A stretch of 64,000 bases of DNA from Rhizobium sp. BG4 (GCF_016864575.1 NZ_CP044125.1:3454001-3518000), one strand, 5' to 3'; counted from the stretch's first letter, positions 8,967 through 17,745 are shown. Program-made: numbers and translations. Notes: a model not told the origin generated them from the sequence alone.

Positions 8967-9041
8967 TTGACTGGACATGTCATTCCACTTGTCCCATACC
9001 AGCCTGCCTGTCGATGGTAGAACGTATTGGAGATCAACGGG

Positions 9042-10454
9042 ATGGCTCTCAAGGATGCGAAGGCTGGATTGCGCAACGAGGCAGGGATTTCTGCCGTCCT
9101 GGGCATCCTGAAGCAGAGTTTCGGCGAGCGTTTCCAGACCGGCGAATCCTTCCGCGCGCAACACGCCCATACGACAACCTATATTCCGGCGCAGCTGCCC
9201 GATGGCGTGTTGTTTGCCGAGACGGCGGATGACGTCAAAGCCGCGGTCAGGATCTGCGCCGAGCACAAGGTTCCCGTCATCGGCTTCGGCACGGGCTCGT
9301 CGCTCGAAGGCCAGGTCAATGCGCCCTCCGGCGGCATTTCCATCGATTTCAGCCGGATGAACCGCGTTCTCGAAGTCAATGCCGAGGATCTCGACTGCAC
9401 TGTCGAGCCCGGCATCACCCGCGAAGAGCTCAACGTTTATCTCCGCGATACCGGCCTGTTCTTCCCGATCGATCCCGGCGCTAACGCCTCGATCGGCGGC
9501 ATGGCCTCGACGCGCGCTTCCGGCACCAATGCGGTGCGCTACGGCACGATGAAGGACAATGTGCTGTCCGTCACCGCGGTGACCGCCAATGGCGAGGAAA
9601 TCCGCACCGCGCGGCGCGCCCGCAAGTCCTCGGCCGGCTATGACATGACGCGGCTCTTCGTTGGCTCCGAGGGCACGCTCGGCATTCTGACGTCGGTGAC
9701 GTTGAGGCTGCAAGGGATCCCGCAGAAGATCGGCGGCGGCGTCTGCCCATTTCCGACCATCAAGGCGGCCTGCGACGCCGTCATCATGACCATCCAGATG
9801 GGCATTCCGGTCGCCCGCATCGAGCTTCTCGATGCGCTGCAGATCAAGTGCTGTAATGCCTATTCGAACCTCAGCTACGAGGAGACGCCGACGCTCTTCC
9901 TCGAATTCCACGGCACGGACGAGACGGTCGCGCTGCAATCGCAACATTTTGCCGAGATCGCCGCCGAGTGCGGGGGCGGGGAGTTTGTCTGGACCGTCAA
10001 TGCCGAGGAGCGCGCGAAGCTCTGGAAAGCTCGCCACAACGCCTATTGGGCCTCGCGGGCGCTGGCGCCCGAGCTTGCCGCACTTTCGACGGATGTCTGT
10101 GTTCCTATCTCCCGGCTGGCGGATTGCATCACGGAGACGCAGGCGGATATCGAGGCGCACGGCTTGCTGGCGATGATCGTCGGGCATGCGGGCGACGGGA
10201 ACTTCCATGTCCTGGTGTTGTTCGACGACAAGACCGCGGAAGGTGTTGCCGGTGTCGAGAATTTCGTCTCGCGGCTCAATGCACGTGCGCTGGCAATGGA
10301 TGGAACATGCACCGGGGAACACGGGATCGGACAAGGCAAGATGTCGTTTCTTCAAGAGGAGCTCGGCGGCACCGTCGATCTGATGCGCCAGGTCAAGCGC
10401 TCGCTCGATCCGGACAATATCTTCAACCCGGGCAAGATTTTTCACCTCGGCTGA
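9042..10454 (+). CDS. FAD-binding oxidase (D-lactate dehydrogenase / GlcD type)
   Basis: A flavoprotein of the D-lactate dehydrogenase (cytochrome) and glycolate oxidase GlcD family, oxidising a 2-hydroxy acid and passing electrons to the respiratory chain. The PCMH-type FAD domain covers roughly residues 40-220 (GFGTGSSLEGQ, PGANASIGGMASTRASGTNAVRYGTMKDN, VGSEGTLGI). The C-terminal substrate domain holds GHAGDGNFH (a conserved His site) and ends with TGEHGIGQGK and DPDNIFNPGKIF. The start is ATG 9042, with GGAG nine bases before it; a TTG fifteen bases upstream is in frame but lacks a site. At 470 residues it matches the usual size. Without glcE/glcF nearby, D-lactate or another D-2-hydroxy acid is the more likely substrate (inference). 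Confidence 0.9.
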   Translation: MALKDAKAGLRNEAGISAVLGILKQSFGERFQTGESFRAQHAHTTTYIPAQLPDGVLFAETADDVKAAVRICAEHKVPVIGFGTGSSLEGQVNAPSGGISIDFSRMNRVLEVNAEDLDCTVEPGITREELNVYLRDTGLFFPIDPGANASIGGMASTRASGTNAVRYGTMKDNVLSVTAVTANGEEIRTARRARKSSAGYDMTRLFVGSEGTLGILTSVTLRLQGIPQKIGGGVCPFPTIKAACDAVIMTIQMGIPVARIELLDALQIKCCNAYSNLSYEETPTLFLEFHGTDETVALQSQHFAEIAAECGGGEFVWTVNAEERAKLWKARHNAYWASRALAPELAALSTDVCVPISRLADCITETQADIEAHGLLAMIVGHAGDGNFHVLVLFDDKTAEGVAGVENFVSRLNARALAMDGTCTGEHGIGQGKMSFLQEELGGTVDLMRQVKRSLDPDNIFNPGKIFHLG

Positions 10455-10543
10455 AAACGGAATAATCTCATGATCTTCGGCCTTGCTACCGGCATGAATA
10501 ACAGTAGTGTCGGCAACAGAATCCCGAATGGAGAATCCTTGAT

Positions 10544-13500
10544 TTGGTAGGCCGGTTCCTCGTCTTTCTGGGGGGAGTGATCGTCGTAGTGCTCTTTGTG
10601 GCGCTACTCGCACCGCTATTCATCGACTGGACGGACTTCCGCAAGAATTTCGAGGATCAGGCAAGCCAGATCATCGGCAAGAAGGTCACCGTGCACGGCA
10701 CCGTCGATGCGCGGCTGCTGCCGTTTCCGTCGGTGACCATGCATGACGTGCGCGTCGGCCAGGAGCCGGATGGCCAGCCGATCGTTCAGGTCGAGCAGTT
10801 TTCCATGGATGCCGAGCTTGCGCCGTTTCTCTCTGGCGAAGCGCTGATCTTCGACATGCGCGTCGTCAATCCGAAGGTGCGGCTGCGCCTCCTGAAGGAC
10901 GGCACGCTCGACTGGATGCGCGGCAGCCAGGCGGAAATTCCGGCCAAGACCGTCGTGCTCGAAAATGTTCATGTCAGCGGTGGCGATGTGCAGTTCATCG
11001 ACGACCAGTCCGGCCGTTCGCGCAACATCACCGGCCTGAATGCGGAGATGTCGGCAAAGTCGCTCGCCGGTCCGTGGCGCATTGATGGTGATGCGACTCT
11101 CGACGGCGAGCATGGCAGTTTCTCGATCGCCAGCGGCCAGCCGGATGAAAACGGCGTGTTGAAAGTCCGCACCCGTCTCGTTCCCGACCAGCATCCTGTC
11201 AGCGTCGATCTCGATGGCGAGCTGAAGCTCGTCGACCGCAAGCCGAACTATCAGGGCACGATGTCGGCAGCGATCGAGAACCGCGGGCAGAGCAAGAATG
11301 ACAAGACGCTGCCGCCGCCGCGCGTGAAGGGCCGTTTCGAGCTGACCAACGAGCGCATCCGCGTTCCTGAATACCGGCTGGAAGTCGGCTCGGCCGATGA
11401 CCCCTATGTGATCACCGGGGAGGCGACGCTCGATACCGGCAGCGCGCCGGAATTCCTGCTGATCGCCAACGGCCAGCAGATCGATGTCAACCGCATCGGC
11501 AATCAGGGCGCGGGCGGCAAGACGGCGCGCGATCCCGGCCTTTCGGCCCGCCAGCGCCTCAATTCGCTGATCAATATCGTGGCGCAGGTGCCGATCCCGC
11601 AGGTGCCGGGCAAGGCGAGCGTGCGTCTGCCGGCCATCGTTGCCGGCGATACGGCGATCCGCGACGTGCAGCTCGACCTGCAGCCGGCCGGTGACGGCTG
11701 GACGATCGACGATGCCGTCGGCACGCTGCCGGGCCGCACGCAGGTGGAAGGCAAGGGGCGGCTTACGTTGCGCGGTCAGCCGTCGTTCAACGGTCACGTG
11801 ACCGTGGCTTCCAACCAGCCGAGTGGCCTTGCGTCCTGGCTTGCCGGTTCGGTCGATCCGGCAATTCGCCAGCTCCGTCAGGCTGGTTTTTCGGCCGATG
11901 TCGGCCTGACGCATCAGAAGCAGAGTTTCGACAATCTGGAGATCGCCGTCGGTCCCGCAACGCTCAAGGGCAGGGTGGAGCGGCTGGCGCCGAAGGATCA
12001 GACGCCGGCGCTGAACGTGGCGCTGAATGGCGATGCGCTGGATCTCGACGCGCTCCGGGCGCTGACCGGCCTGTTTACCGGACAGGACGCCGGCGACAAC
12101 GTGCTCGACCACAAGATCACCGCCCAGCTGAAGGCCGACAAGTTCACGGCCTTCGGTGTCGAGGCCTCGAATGTCGAGACCAATTTCACCATCGCCGATG
12201 GCGCACTCGCCATCGAAAAGCTGGCGGTCAAGAATTTCGCAGGTGCCGAGCTGACCGCGACCGGCCGCGCCGAAGGCTCGTTGCTCGACTATAAGGGTTC
12301 CGGCGAGATCACCTTCAAATCGGCCGATCCCGGCCCGTTCTTCACCATGCTGAAGGAGCATCTGCCACCGCATCCGGTCATGGACCGGCTGGTGCGCAAT
12401 GCCGCCTGGTACACCAACACGGCGCTGCGCGGCGCCCTGACGCTCGGTGGCGACGACAATGATGGGCTGACGCTGACGCTGGCCGGTGTTTCCAACGGCA
12501 GCCGCGTCAATCTCGATTACCGCATGTCCGATCTTCTGGCGCTGACCGGCAAGGGGACGACCAGCCTCGAAGCGACGCTCGAGAATGCGACGACCTCTGT
12601 GCTGTTCGGCCAGGCGGGGCTCGACCCGCTGCCGGTGGAAGCCGATGCCAATGGCAGATTGTCGCTGAAGGTGCAGGTCAACGGCACCGATCCCGCCGAT
12701 GCCTCGCTGGCCTTTGCGACCGACCGCACGTCGTTTACCGCCAATGGCAAGGTCGATGTGCGCCCCGATACCTTCATGAACGGCCAGGTCGGTGTTTCCC
12801 TGGAGAGCGCCGATCTCGATCCCTACCTGATCATGAACGGCATAGCGCTGCCGCAGCTCGGAACCGGCCTGCCGTTCGGCCTCCAGACGACGGCGACGAT
12901 CGATAGCGGCAAGATCACATTCGCGGACCTGAAGGGCCATGCTGCCGACAATAAGTTCGCTGGCTCGCTGGCGGTCGACAGGGCAGCGAACAAGACCACG
13001 GCGAGCGGGGAGCTGGCGCTCGACCGCGCCGATGCGATCTGGCTCGGCGAGGCCGTCTATGGGCCGATGACCGATCCTGTAACCGGCAATCTGACGACAC
13101 AGGGTCTCGGACAGCCGGTCTTCAAGGATATGGACGTCAACCTGAAGCTCTCGGCCCAGCAGTTCTGGCCCGGCTGGTCTGGCGCCGTCAACGATTTCGC
13201 CAGCAACATTGCCTATAAGGGCGACGAGCTGCAGCTGAACGACATGCAGGGCACCTGGGATGGCGGCAAGCTTTCCGGCAACCTGCTCTTCACCAATGCC
13301 GACGGCACCGGCTTCTTCCAGACGAAGCTGGCGCTTGCCGATGCCGATCTCGGCGGCGTCGTCTGGTCGCGTGACGGGGCGCCGATTGCCAACGGCAAGT
13401 TCGGCCTGTCGCTGAGCTCCGAGGCATCCGGCAAGTCGATGACGGAACTCGCGAGCTCGATGACCGGCTCCGGCGAGATGCGGCTTGGCGAGACCAGCGT

Positions 13501-14272
13501 GCGTGGCCTCAATCTGGCGATCCTGGCGCCACTGCTCTCGGCCACCGATCCGATGCAGGACCAGCTGAATGCCGGCAAGGTGCATCCGATCGTCGAGACG
13601 CTGCTGAATAACGGCGAGGCAAAGCTGCCGCCGCTCGGCATCCCGTTCAACATCACCGATGGCATGCTCCGGGTTCAGAACGTCACCGTATCCAACGACC
13701 TCGCCAAGGTGACCGGCAACGCGCAGATCGACCTGCCGCAGGAGCGTATCAACGCCTCGCTGAATATCGGCTTCAACCCCGGCAACGACGCGCTCTCCGG
13801 CGCCGATCCGGCGTTGAGGCTCGATTTTTCCGGTCTGCTGGCATCGCCTGGCCGCACCATGGATGTGACCGATATCACCGGCTACCTGTCGCTGCGCGCC
13901 TTCGAACGCGAACGCCGCCGGGTCGAGCGCCTGCAGGCCAACGTGCTCGAAAAACAGCGCCTGCGCCGCGAAGTGGCTCTCTACAAGTTCAACGACGCCG
14001 AACGCGCCAAGGCAGCGGCGATCGAGGCCGAGCGCAAGGCCGAGGAGGAGCGTCTGCGGGCGCTCGCCGAAGCGGCTGCGAAACAGAAGGCGGAAGCGGA
14101 AGTCAGGGCGAAGGCCGAGGCGGATGCGAAGGCTGCTGCCGACGCCAAGGCCGCGGCGGAGGCCGAAGCACAACGGCGTGCGGCTCAGCAGAACAGCAGC
14201 CAGGGCCAGGCACCGACAGGCGGCAACGGCCTGAATTTCAACACCATGCCCGGCGCCGGCATTCCGCAATAA
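10544..14272 (+). CDS. AsmA-family envelope protein
   Basis: A very large AsmA-like protein (1242 residues) anchored in the inner membrane by one N-terminal segment (FLVFLGGVIVVVLFVALLAP), with the rest periplasmic. AsmA-like proteins are rich in beta strand and are thought to help move lipid between the two membranes. The first part (FIDWTDFRKNFEDQASQIIGKKVTVHGTVDARLLPFPSVTMHDV) is the AsmA signature, and the AsmA_2 region (MTELASSMTGSGEMRLGETSVRGLNLAILAPL) lies near residue 965. Residues of about 1118-1212 form a long Ala/Glu/Lys/Arg-rich coiled coil, followed by a short Gln/Asn/Gly tail. The start is TTG 10544 with GGAG about ten bases upstream, a weak start. No operon partner is close. 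Confidence 0.88.
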   Translation: MVGRFLVFLGGVIVVVLFVALLAPLFIDWTDFRKNFEDQASQIIGKKVTVHGTVDARLLPFPSVTMHDVRVGQEPDGQPIVQVEQFSMDAELAPFLSGEALIFDMRVVNPKVRLRLLKDGTLDWMRGSQAEIPAKTVVLENVHVSGGDVQFIDDQSGRSRNITGLNAEMSAKSLAGPWRIDGDATLDGEHGSFSIASGQPDENGVLKVRTRLVPDQHPVSVDLDGELKLVDRKPNYQGTMSAAIENRGQSKNDKTLPPPRVKGRFELTNERIRVPEYRLEVGSADDPYVITGEATLDTGSAPEFLLIANGQQIDVNRIGNQGAGGKTARDPGLSARQRLNSLINIVAQVPIPQVPGKASVRLPAIVAGDTAIRDVQLDLQPAGDGWTIDDAVGTLPGRTQVEGKGRLTLRGQPSFNGHVTVASNQPSGLASWLAGSVDPAIRQLRQAGFSADVGLTHQKQSFDNLEIAVGPATLKGRVERLAPKDQTPALNVALNGDALDLDALRALTGLFTGQDAGDNVLDHKITAQLKADKFTAFGVEASNVETNFTIADGALAIEKLAVKNFAGAELTATGRAEGSLLDYKGSGEITFKSADPGPFFTMLKEHLPPHPVMDRLVRNAAWYTNTALRGALTLGGDDNDGLTLTLAGVSNGSRVNLDYRMSDLLALTGKGTTSLEATLENATTSVLFGQAGLDPLPVEADANGRLSLKVQVNGTDPADASLAFATDRTSFTANGKVDVRPDTFMNGQVGVSLESADLDPYLIMNGIALPQLGTGLPFGLQTTATIDSGKITFADLKGHAADNKFAGSLAVDRAANKTTASGELALDRADAIWLGEAVYGPMTDPVTGNLTTQGLGQPVFKDMDVNLKLSAQQFWPGWSGAVNDFASNIAYKGDELQLNDMQGTWDGGKLSGNLLFTNADGTGFFQTKLALADADLGGVVWSRDGAPIANGKFGLSLSSEASGKSMTELASSMTGSGEMRLGETSVRGLNLAILAPLLSATDPMQDQLNAGKVHPIVETLLNNGEAKLPPLGIPFNITDGMLRVQNVTVSNDLAKVTGNAQIDLPQERINASLNIGFNPGNDALSGADPALRLDFSGLLASPGRTMDVTDITGYLSLRAFERERRRVERLQANVLEKQRLRREVALYKFNDAERAKAAAIEAERKAEEERLRALAEAAAKQKAEAEVRAKAEADAKAAADAKAAAEAEAQRRAAQQNSSQGQAPTGGNGLNFNTMPGAGIPQ

Positions 14273-14420
14273 GCCGGATATCCGTCTTTCCACAATCGAC
14301 CAGCGATTTACGTCCTTCGGACAAGTTCGGGATGCGGCGAGCGCATTCATCTAGCGCGAATGCCGCAGCTTCTGATCGAAAGACGGCGTATCGCGGTTTT
14401 CAGAAACGCATAAGCTGAAA

Positions 14421-14486
14421 TCGGGTGGTTACCCGAACCTAGCCATCAAGGGGTCATTGCCGGGCGCTCACGGGCGCGGCAATGAC
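14421..14486. other. Two strong hairpins between the AsmA and RHH genes
   Basis: The 230-base gap between the AsmA stop and the RHH stop holds a 6-bp stem with GGTT loop (14421-14426 with 14431-14436) and a 9-bp perfect stem (14453-14461 with 14478-14486) around a GC-rich loop. Neither has a T run. They may be the shared 3' end of the convergent transcripts or part of a small RNA. Confidence 0.5.
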
Positions 14487-14502
14487 CTCGCCAAAGTTAC
14501 CA

Positions 14503-14715
14503 TCATCCGCTGTTCTTGAGCCAGGCGAGCACATGCAGGCGCAGCGCCGAGGAGAGGTTGCTGTCGGCGGCGCGGCTATCGTCGATCTCTGAAATCAGTG
14601 CGGCAAGCGGGATTGTGCGGGCGGTGGCGATCGCCTTCAGTTCGGCCCAGAATTCGTCTTCGAGGGTGAAGCTGGTGCGGTGGCCGTGAAGCGTTGCGGA
14701 ATGCTTGCGGATCAT
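14503..14715 (-). CDS. Ribbon-helix-helix domain protein
   Basis: A 70-residue protein of the ribbon-helix-helix family found in alphaproteobacteria (PF13467-like). It opens with MIRKHSATLHGHRTSFTLEDEFW, a basic strand followed by two helices (EFWAELKAIATARTIPLAALISEID), and closes with LSSALRLHVLAWLKN. Such proteins normally bind DNA or pair with a toxin; no toxin gene is adjacent. It lies downstream of DUF4169 and sspB on the same strand with short gaps, an order I know from other rhizobia. Its target is unknown. The next hairpin structure (14453-14486) lies just after its stop. Confidence 0.8.
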   Translation of the reverse strand: MIRKHSATLHGHRTSFTLEDEFWAELKAIATARTIPLAALISEIDDSRAADSNLSSALRLHVLAWLKNSG

Positions 14716-14770
14716 CGGCGGGACTTGCTGGCTTGATTAAACGGACAGAGCAGTGCGATCGGCAACGGGC

Positions 14771-14962
14771 CTATTCGTCCTTGTCCTTCTCGATCCGGCC
14801 CTGGCTATGGGTCTTCTCCGCCTTGTCGTTCAGCGCCTTGGTCAACTGCTTCTCGGCTTTGGTGCGGCCGAAGCTGATGCGGTTCTGCTCGGCCTCTTTG
14901 TCCTTTTCCGAACGGGCCTGCTTCTTCCTGAACTGGCGGAGATTGACGATTTCGGCGCTCAT
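14771..14962 (-). CDS. DUF4169 family protein
   Basis: A 63-residue, highly charged protein of the DUF4169 family. It begins MSAEIVNLRQFRKKQARSEK and is rich in Lys, Glu, Asp and Arg throughout, probably a long helix. The start at 14962 gives the family-typical N-terminus; a longer reading from 14998 adds twelve unconserved residues. The segment VNLRQFRKKQ matches seven of ten residues of the C-terminal peptide of the SspB protein encoded just upstream (VSLDAFRKKQ). A terminator at 15016-15043 separates the two genes, so DUF4169 is expressed by read-through or from its own promoter. Its function is unknown. Confidence 0.8.
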   Translation of the reverse strand: MSAEIVNLRQFRKKQARSEKDKEAEQNRISFGRTKAEKQLTKALNDKAEKTHSQGRIEKDKDE

Positions 14963-15015
14963 GGCATGCCCCGATCTGAAATGAATTCGGCCGGCCAAAA
15001 TGCACTTTGGCTGGA

Positions 15016-15043
15016 ATGAAAAAGGGAAGCCTTGGCTTCCCTT
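15016..15043 (-). terminator. Terminator downstream of sspB
   Basis: On the minus strand a 10-bp stem (15043-15034 with 15031-15022, loop AA) is followed by TTTT, beginning five bases after the SspB stop codon. Confidence 0.85.
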
Positions 15044-15047
15044 CCGG

Positions 15048-15563
15048 TTACTGCTTCTTGCGGAAGGCGTCGAGCGAGACGACCGATCCGGGCTTCTTTT
15101 CCTCGCCGCCTTCGGCGGGCTTGGCCGCCGGCGTTTCCTCGCTCTTTTCGGGAGCGACCGGGTAGGCGGTGATTTCGGCTTCGGTCAGCTCCTCGCCATC
15201 GGCGAGCGGCACGTCGAATTCCAGCTCGAAATTCACCGAGGGATCATAGAAGCCGCGGATGGCATTGAAGGGGATGACGAGCTTTTCGGGAACGTCGGAG
15301 AAGGAAAGGCCGATCTCGAACAGCGATTCGGTGATCTTCAGATCCCAGAACTGGTGCTGGATGACGATGGTCATCTGCTCGGGATATTTGCTCTTCAGGT
15401 GCTGCGAAATGCGCACGCCGGGAGCGCCGGTCAGGAAGGTGATGAAAAAGTGGTGGTCGCCGGGAAGGCGGCCCGTCGCTCCGACTTCGGACAAGACCTT
15501 GCGGATGACGCCACGCAGCGCGTCCTGTGCCAGAATGTCGTAGCGGATGTGGTCCTGCCCCAT
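15048..15563 (-). CDS. SspB-type ClpXP adaptor
   Basis: Alphaproteobacterial SspB-family protein, the cytoplasmic adaptor that delivers ssrA-tagged and other substrates to the ClpXP protease. Residues 1-115 form the substrate-binding domain (RYDILAQDALRGVIRKVL, HHFFITFLTGAPGVRIS, MTIVIQHQFWDLKI, FSDVPEKLVIPFNAIRGFYDPSVNF). A flexible acidic and Pro/Ala-rich linker follows, and the protein ends in VVSLDAFRKKQ, which corresponds to the C-terminal ClpX-tethering peptide of this family. At 171 residues the size is normal. The tmRNA gene ssrA lies just upstream on the same strand, roughly 100 bases away, so the tag maker and the tag adaptor are neighbours. A terminator closes the gene. Confidence 0.9.
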   Translation of the reverse strand: MGQDHIRYDILAQDALRGVIRKVLSEVGATGRLPGDHHFFITFLTGAPGVRISQHLKSKYPEQMTIVIQHQFWDLKITESLFEIGLSFSDVPEKLVIPFNAIRGFYDPSVNFELEFDVPLADGEELTEAEITAYPVAPEKSEETPAAKPAEGGEEKKPGSVVSLDAFRKKQ

Positions 15564-15659
15564 GCTTTTCCTGTCTTTCGTTGGTTCGGAAGTCTTTTCG
15601 CTCGCTTATATGCCATGTCCGGCCGCGCTGCGGAAGCCTTGCCCCGAGTCATGCTTGAC

Positions 15660-16016
15660 GGAAGCATACATGATTTCAATGGCAGGGAGAAGGTGAAGGC
15701 TTCTGTTGCCAGGTGCCTTCGGACCCCGCCTCAAGGGGCTAACCTAGAGGACTTGGAGCGGAATTCCCGCACCGCCATTAGGCAGCGAGAGCGTATTCCT
15801 TAGCGTTGTTGTCGTTTGCAACTACACTTGTGACCCGATAACGGCGGTATCATGCCGAGCGAAAAGTCGATCTTTACACCCTTGTCGATCCTATTTCGCC
15901 CCCATCAACAGCAGCCGTACATCCGGCTGTTCTTGGTGGAGGCGCCGGGTACCGCCCCCGGGTCCAATAGGCTTATTACACCGCCCATTTATCGCCATAG
16001 CCGGCCCGAAGACCGG
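15660..16016 (-). ncRNA. ssrA: tmRNA, permuted two-piece form
   Basis: Transfer-messenger RNA, which rescues stalled ribosomes and adds a degradation tag. Reading the minus strand, the acceptor piece comes first and ends at 15934 with CGCCTCCACCA. A loop of about 30 bases that contains a CAGCCG/CGGCTG hairpin follows, and it is removed on processing. The coding piece then starts near 15903 with GGGGGCGAAATAGGATCGAC. The tag reading frame follows, and after it come pseudoknot-like GC stems. This order (3' half before 5' half) is the circularly permuted gene of alphaproteobacteria. The outer ends are approximate: the 5' end was placed after an AT-rich CACTATAT element and the 3' end near a hairpin at 15650-15668. 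This gene fills most of the gap between sspB and thyA. Confidence 0.92.
15778..15819 (-). other. tmRNA tag reading frame (ANDNNAKEYALAA)
   Basis: The resume codon GCA is at 15819-15817 and the stop TAA at 15780-15778. The thirteen codons between encode ANDNNAKEYALAA, ending in the LAA that ClpX recognises and containing the AND start seen in rhizobial tags. Confidence 0.93.
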
Positions 16017-16173
16017 CAAGGCTGATATAGTGTTTTCCTGAAGCGATGGGAAGAGGCTCGTCACAAAAGCGTCGTTGATATCGGCGGATTTTGCTTGGAA
16101 AAGCGATGCCGCGTGGTTGGTTTCGGGGCGGGGACGGCTTAAATATAAGGCGAAAACGGAGTCGGCGGCGGCC

Positions 16174-16968
16174 ATGAAGCAATATCTCGATCTTCTGACC
16201 CATGTGATGGACAAGGGCACCGACCGTGGCGACCGGACGGGAACCGGCACGCGCTCGGTCTTCGGCCATCAGATGCGCTTCGACCTGAACGACGGTTTCC
16301 CGGTTCTGACGACCAAGAAGCTGCATCTGCGCTCGATCATCCACGAGCTGCTCTGGTTCCTGAAGGGCGAGACCAATATCCGCTACCTCAAGGACAACGG
16401 CGTGTCGATCTGGGACGAATGGGCTGACGAGAACGGCGATCTCGGCCCGGTCTACGGCGCGCAGTGGCGCTCCTGGCCGGCGCCTGATGGCGGGCATATC
16501 GACCAGATCGCCAACCTGGTGAACGGCATCATCAAGAACCCGAATTCGCGCCGCCACATCGTCTCGGCCTGGAACCCGGCCGAAGTCGACGACATGGCGC
16601 TGCCGCCCTGCCATTGCCTCTTCCAGTTCTACGTCGCCGACGGCAAGCTCTCCTGCCAGCTCTACCAGCGCTCGGCCGACATCTTCCTCGGCGTGCCCTT
16701 CAACATCGCTTCCTACGCGCTGCTGACGATGATGGTGGCGCAGGTGACCGGCCTGAAATACGGCGATTTCGTCCACACGCTCGGCGACGCGCATCTCTAC
16801 CACAATCACTTCGAGCAGGCGAAACTGCAGCTGACGCGCGATCCGAAGCCGCTGCCACGCATGCTGATCAAGCGCGACGTCAAGGATATCTTCGATTTCA
16901 AATTCGAAGATTTCGAGCTCGCCGGCTACGAGGCAGATGCCAGCATCAAGGCGCCGATCGCTGTTTGA
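16174..16968 (+). CDS. thyA: Thymidylate synthase
   Basis: Thymidylate synthase methylates dUMP to dTMP using methylene-tetrahydrofolate. The 264-residue length equals that of the E. coli enzyme. Visible motifs are the dUMP phosphate-binding [11 protein letters not shown] near residues 21-31, the folate-binding [12 protein letters not shown] and [10 protein letters not shown] segments, the catalytic Cys146 in [29 protein letters not shown], and the C-terminal hydrophobic cap ending IKAPIAV. The start ATG at 16174 gives the family N-terminus; the open frame upstream enters the promoter region. The next gene starts 11 bases later, but the usual partner folA is more than 9 kb downstream, beyond a polysaccharide gene block. 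Confidence 0.97.
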   Translation: MKQYLDLLTHVMDKGTDRGDRTGTGTRSVFGHQMRFDLNDGFPVLTTKKLHLRSIIHELLWFLKGETNIRYLKDNGVSIWDEWADENGDLGPVYGAQWRSWPAPDGGHIDQIANLVNGIIKNPNSRRHIVSAWNPAEVDDMALPPCHCLFQFYVADGKLSCQLYQRSADIFLGVPFNIASYALLTMMVAQVTGLKYGDFVHTLGDAHLYHNHFEQAKLQLTRDPKPLPRMLIKRDVKDIFDFKFEDFELAGYEADASIKAPIAV

Positions 16969-16979
16969 GGAGTAATGCG

Positions 16980-17732
16980 TTGACGCATATCGATGTCAGT
17001 ATCGTCGCCGGGCGGCGACCCGATCTGCTGCGCACGACGATGGCCAGCTTCGGCGAGCTTGCGTTTTCCAATTTCAACGTTGGAAGAGTATCGATCAATA
17101 TCGATCCGATCTTTGGATCGGATGAGGATGCGCGCGACTGCGCCGATATCGTCCGTCGTCTCTTCCCTGAAGCGGTTGTCTTCACTCCCGAACGCCCGAG
17201 TTTCTGCGCCGCCGTCAAGCGGCTATGGCAGGCGACGGAAGCGGATTTCGTCTTGCATCTGGAAGACGATTGGATCTCGCTTGGGCGGATAGGCGATGAG
17301 GCCTTGAGCGCCTTTGCAGACAGGGCCGTTCAGCAGGTATCGCTTCATCATGCCGATCAGAACTGGGACATAAAGGCGAAGGGGCATTTCCATAAAAGGA
17401 ATAACTATCTCAAGTTCGCCGGGATCAAGATTCCGAAGTTCACGTCGTTCCCCAAGTTCACGACGTCGCCTTCTTTCCTGAGAGGGGACTTTGCGCGGAC
17501 TTGCGCCGGATTGCTGATCGAAGAGTTCGATCCGGAAAAGCAATTCTACTCGGCGGTCAATCCGGCGCTTGAGCGGACGGTCGCCAATTTCAAGAATTAC
17601 ATCTATTCGCCGGATGCCCGGCCGGTCATTCGCGATATAGGGCGCGAGTGGCGCGACCAGCGCGCGATCTCAAAGACGGTCAGCAAGGGAAAATCGGTTT
17701 GGTCCGACCTTGGCGACCAGACCTCTCGATAG
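16980..17732 (+). CDS. Glycosyltransferase (GT-A type)
   Basis: A probable glycosyltransferase of GT-A fold, about 250 residues. The N-terminal segment (HIDVSIVAGRRPDLLRTTMASFGE) is the nucleotide-sugar binding start, and FVLHLEDDWIS carries the Asp-Asp-Trp version of the DXD metal-binding motif. No membrane segment is seen. The start is TTG 16980 with AGGAG seven bases upstream, only 11 bases after thyA, so it may be co-transcribed with thyA. It opens the polysaccharide block between thyA and folA. Donor and acceptor sugars cannot be told. It converges with the epimerase gene at 17746. Confidence 0.7.
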   Translation: MTHIDVSIVAGRRPDLLRTTMASFGELAFSNFNVGRVSINIDPIFGSDEDARDCADIVRRLFPEAVVFTPERPSFCAAVKRLWQATEADFVLHLEDDWISLGRIGDEALSAFADRAVQQVSLHHADQNWDIKAKGHFHKRNNYLKFAGIKIPKFTSFPKFTTSPSFLRGDFARTCAGLLIEEFDPEKQFYSAVNPALERTVANFKNYIYSPDARPVIRDIGREWRDQRAISKTVSKGKSVWSDLGDQTSR

Positions 17733-17745
17733 GGTGCCGCAATCG

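Noticed and set aside
10616..14350. A 1244-codon open frame on the minus strand across the whole AsmA gene
   Set aside because: It mirrors the asmA codon pattern (high third-position GC), has no recognisable domain and no ribosome site; the AsmA frame has clear family motifs.
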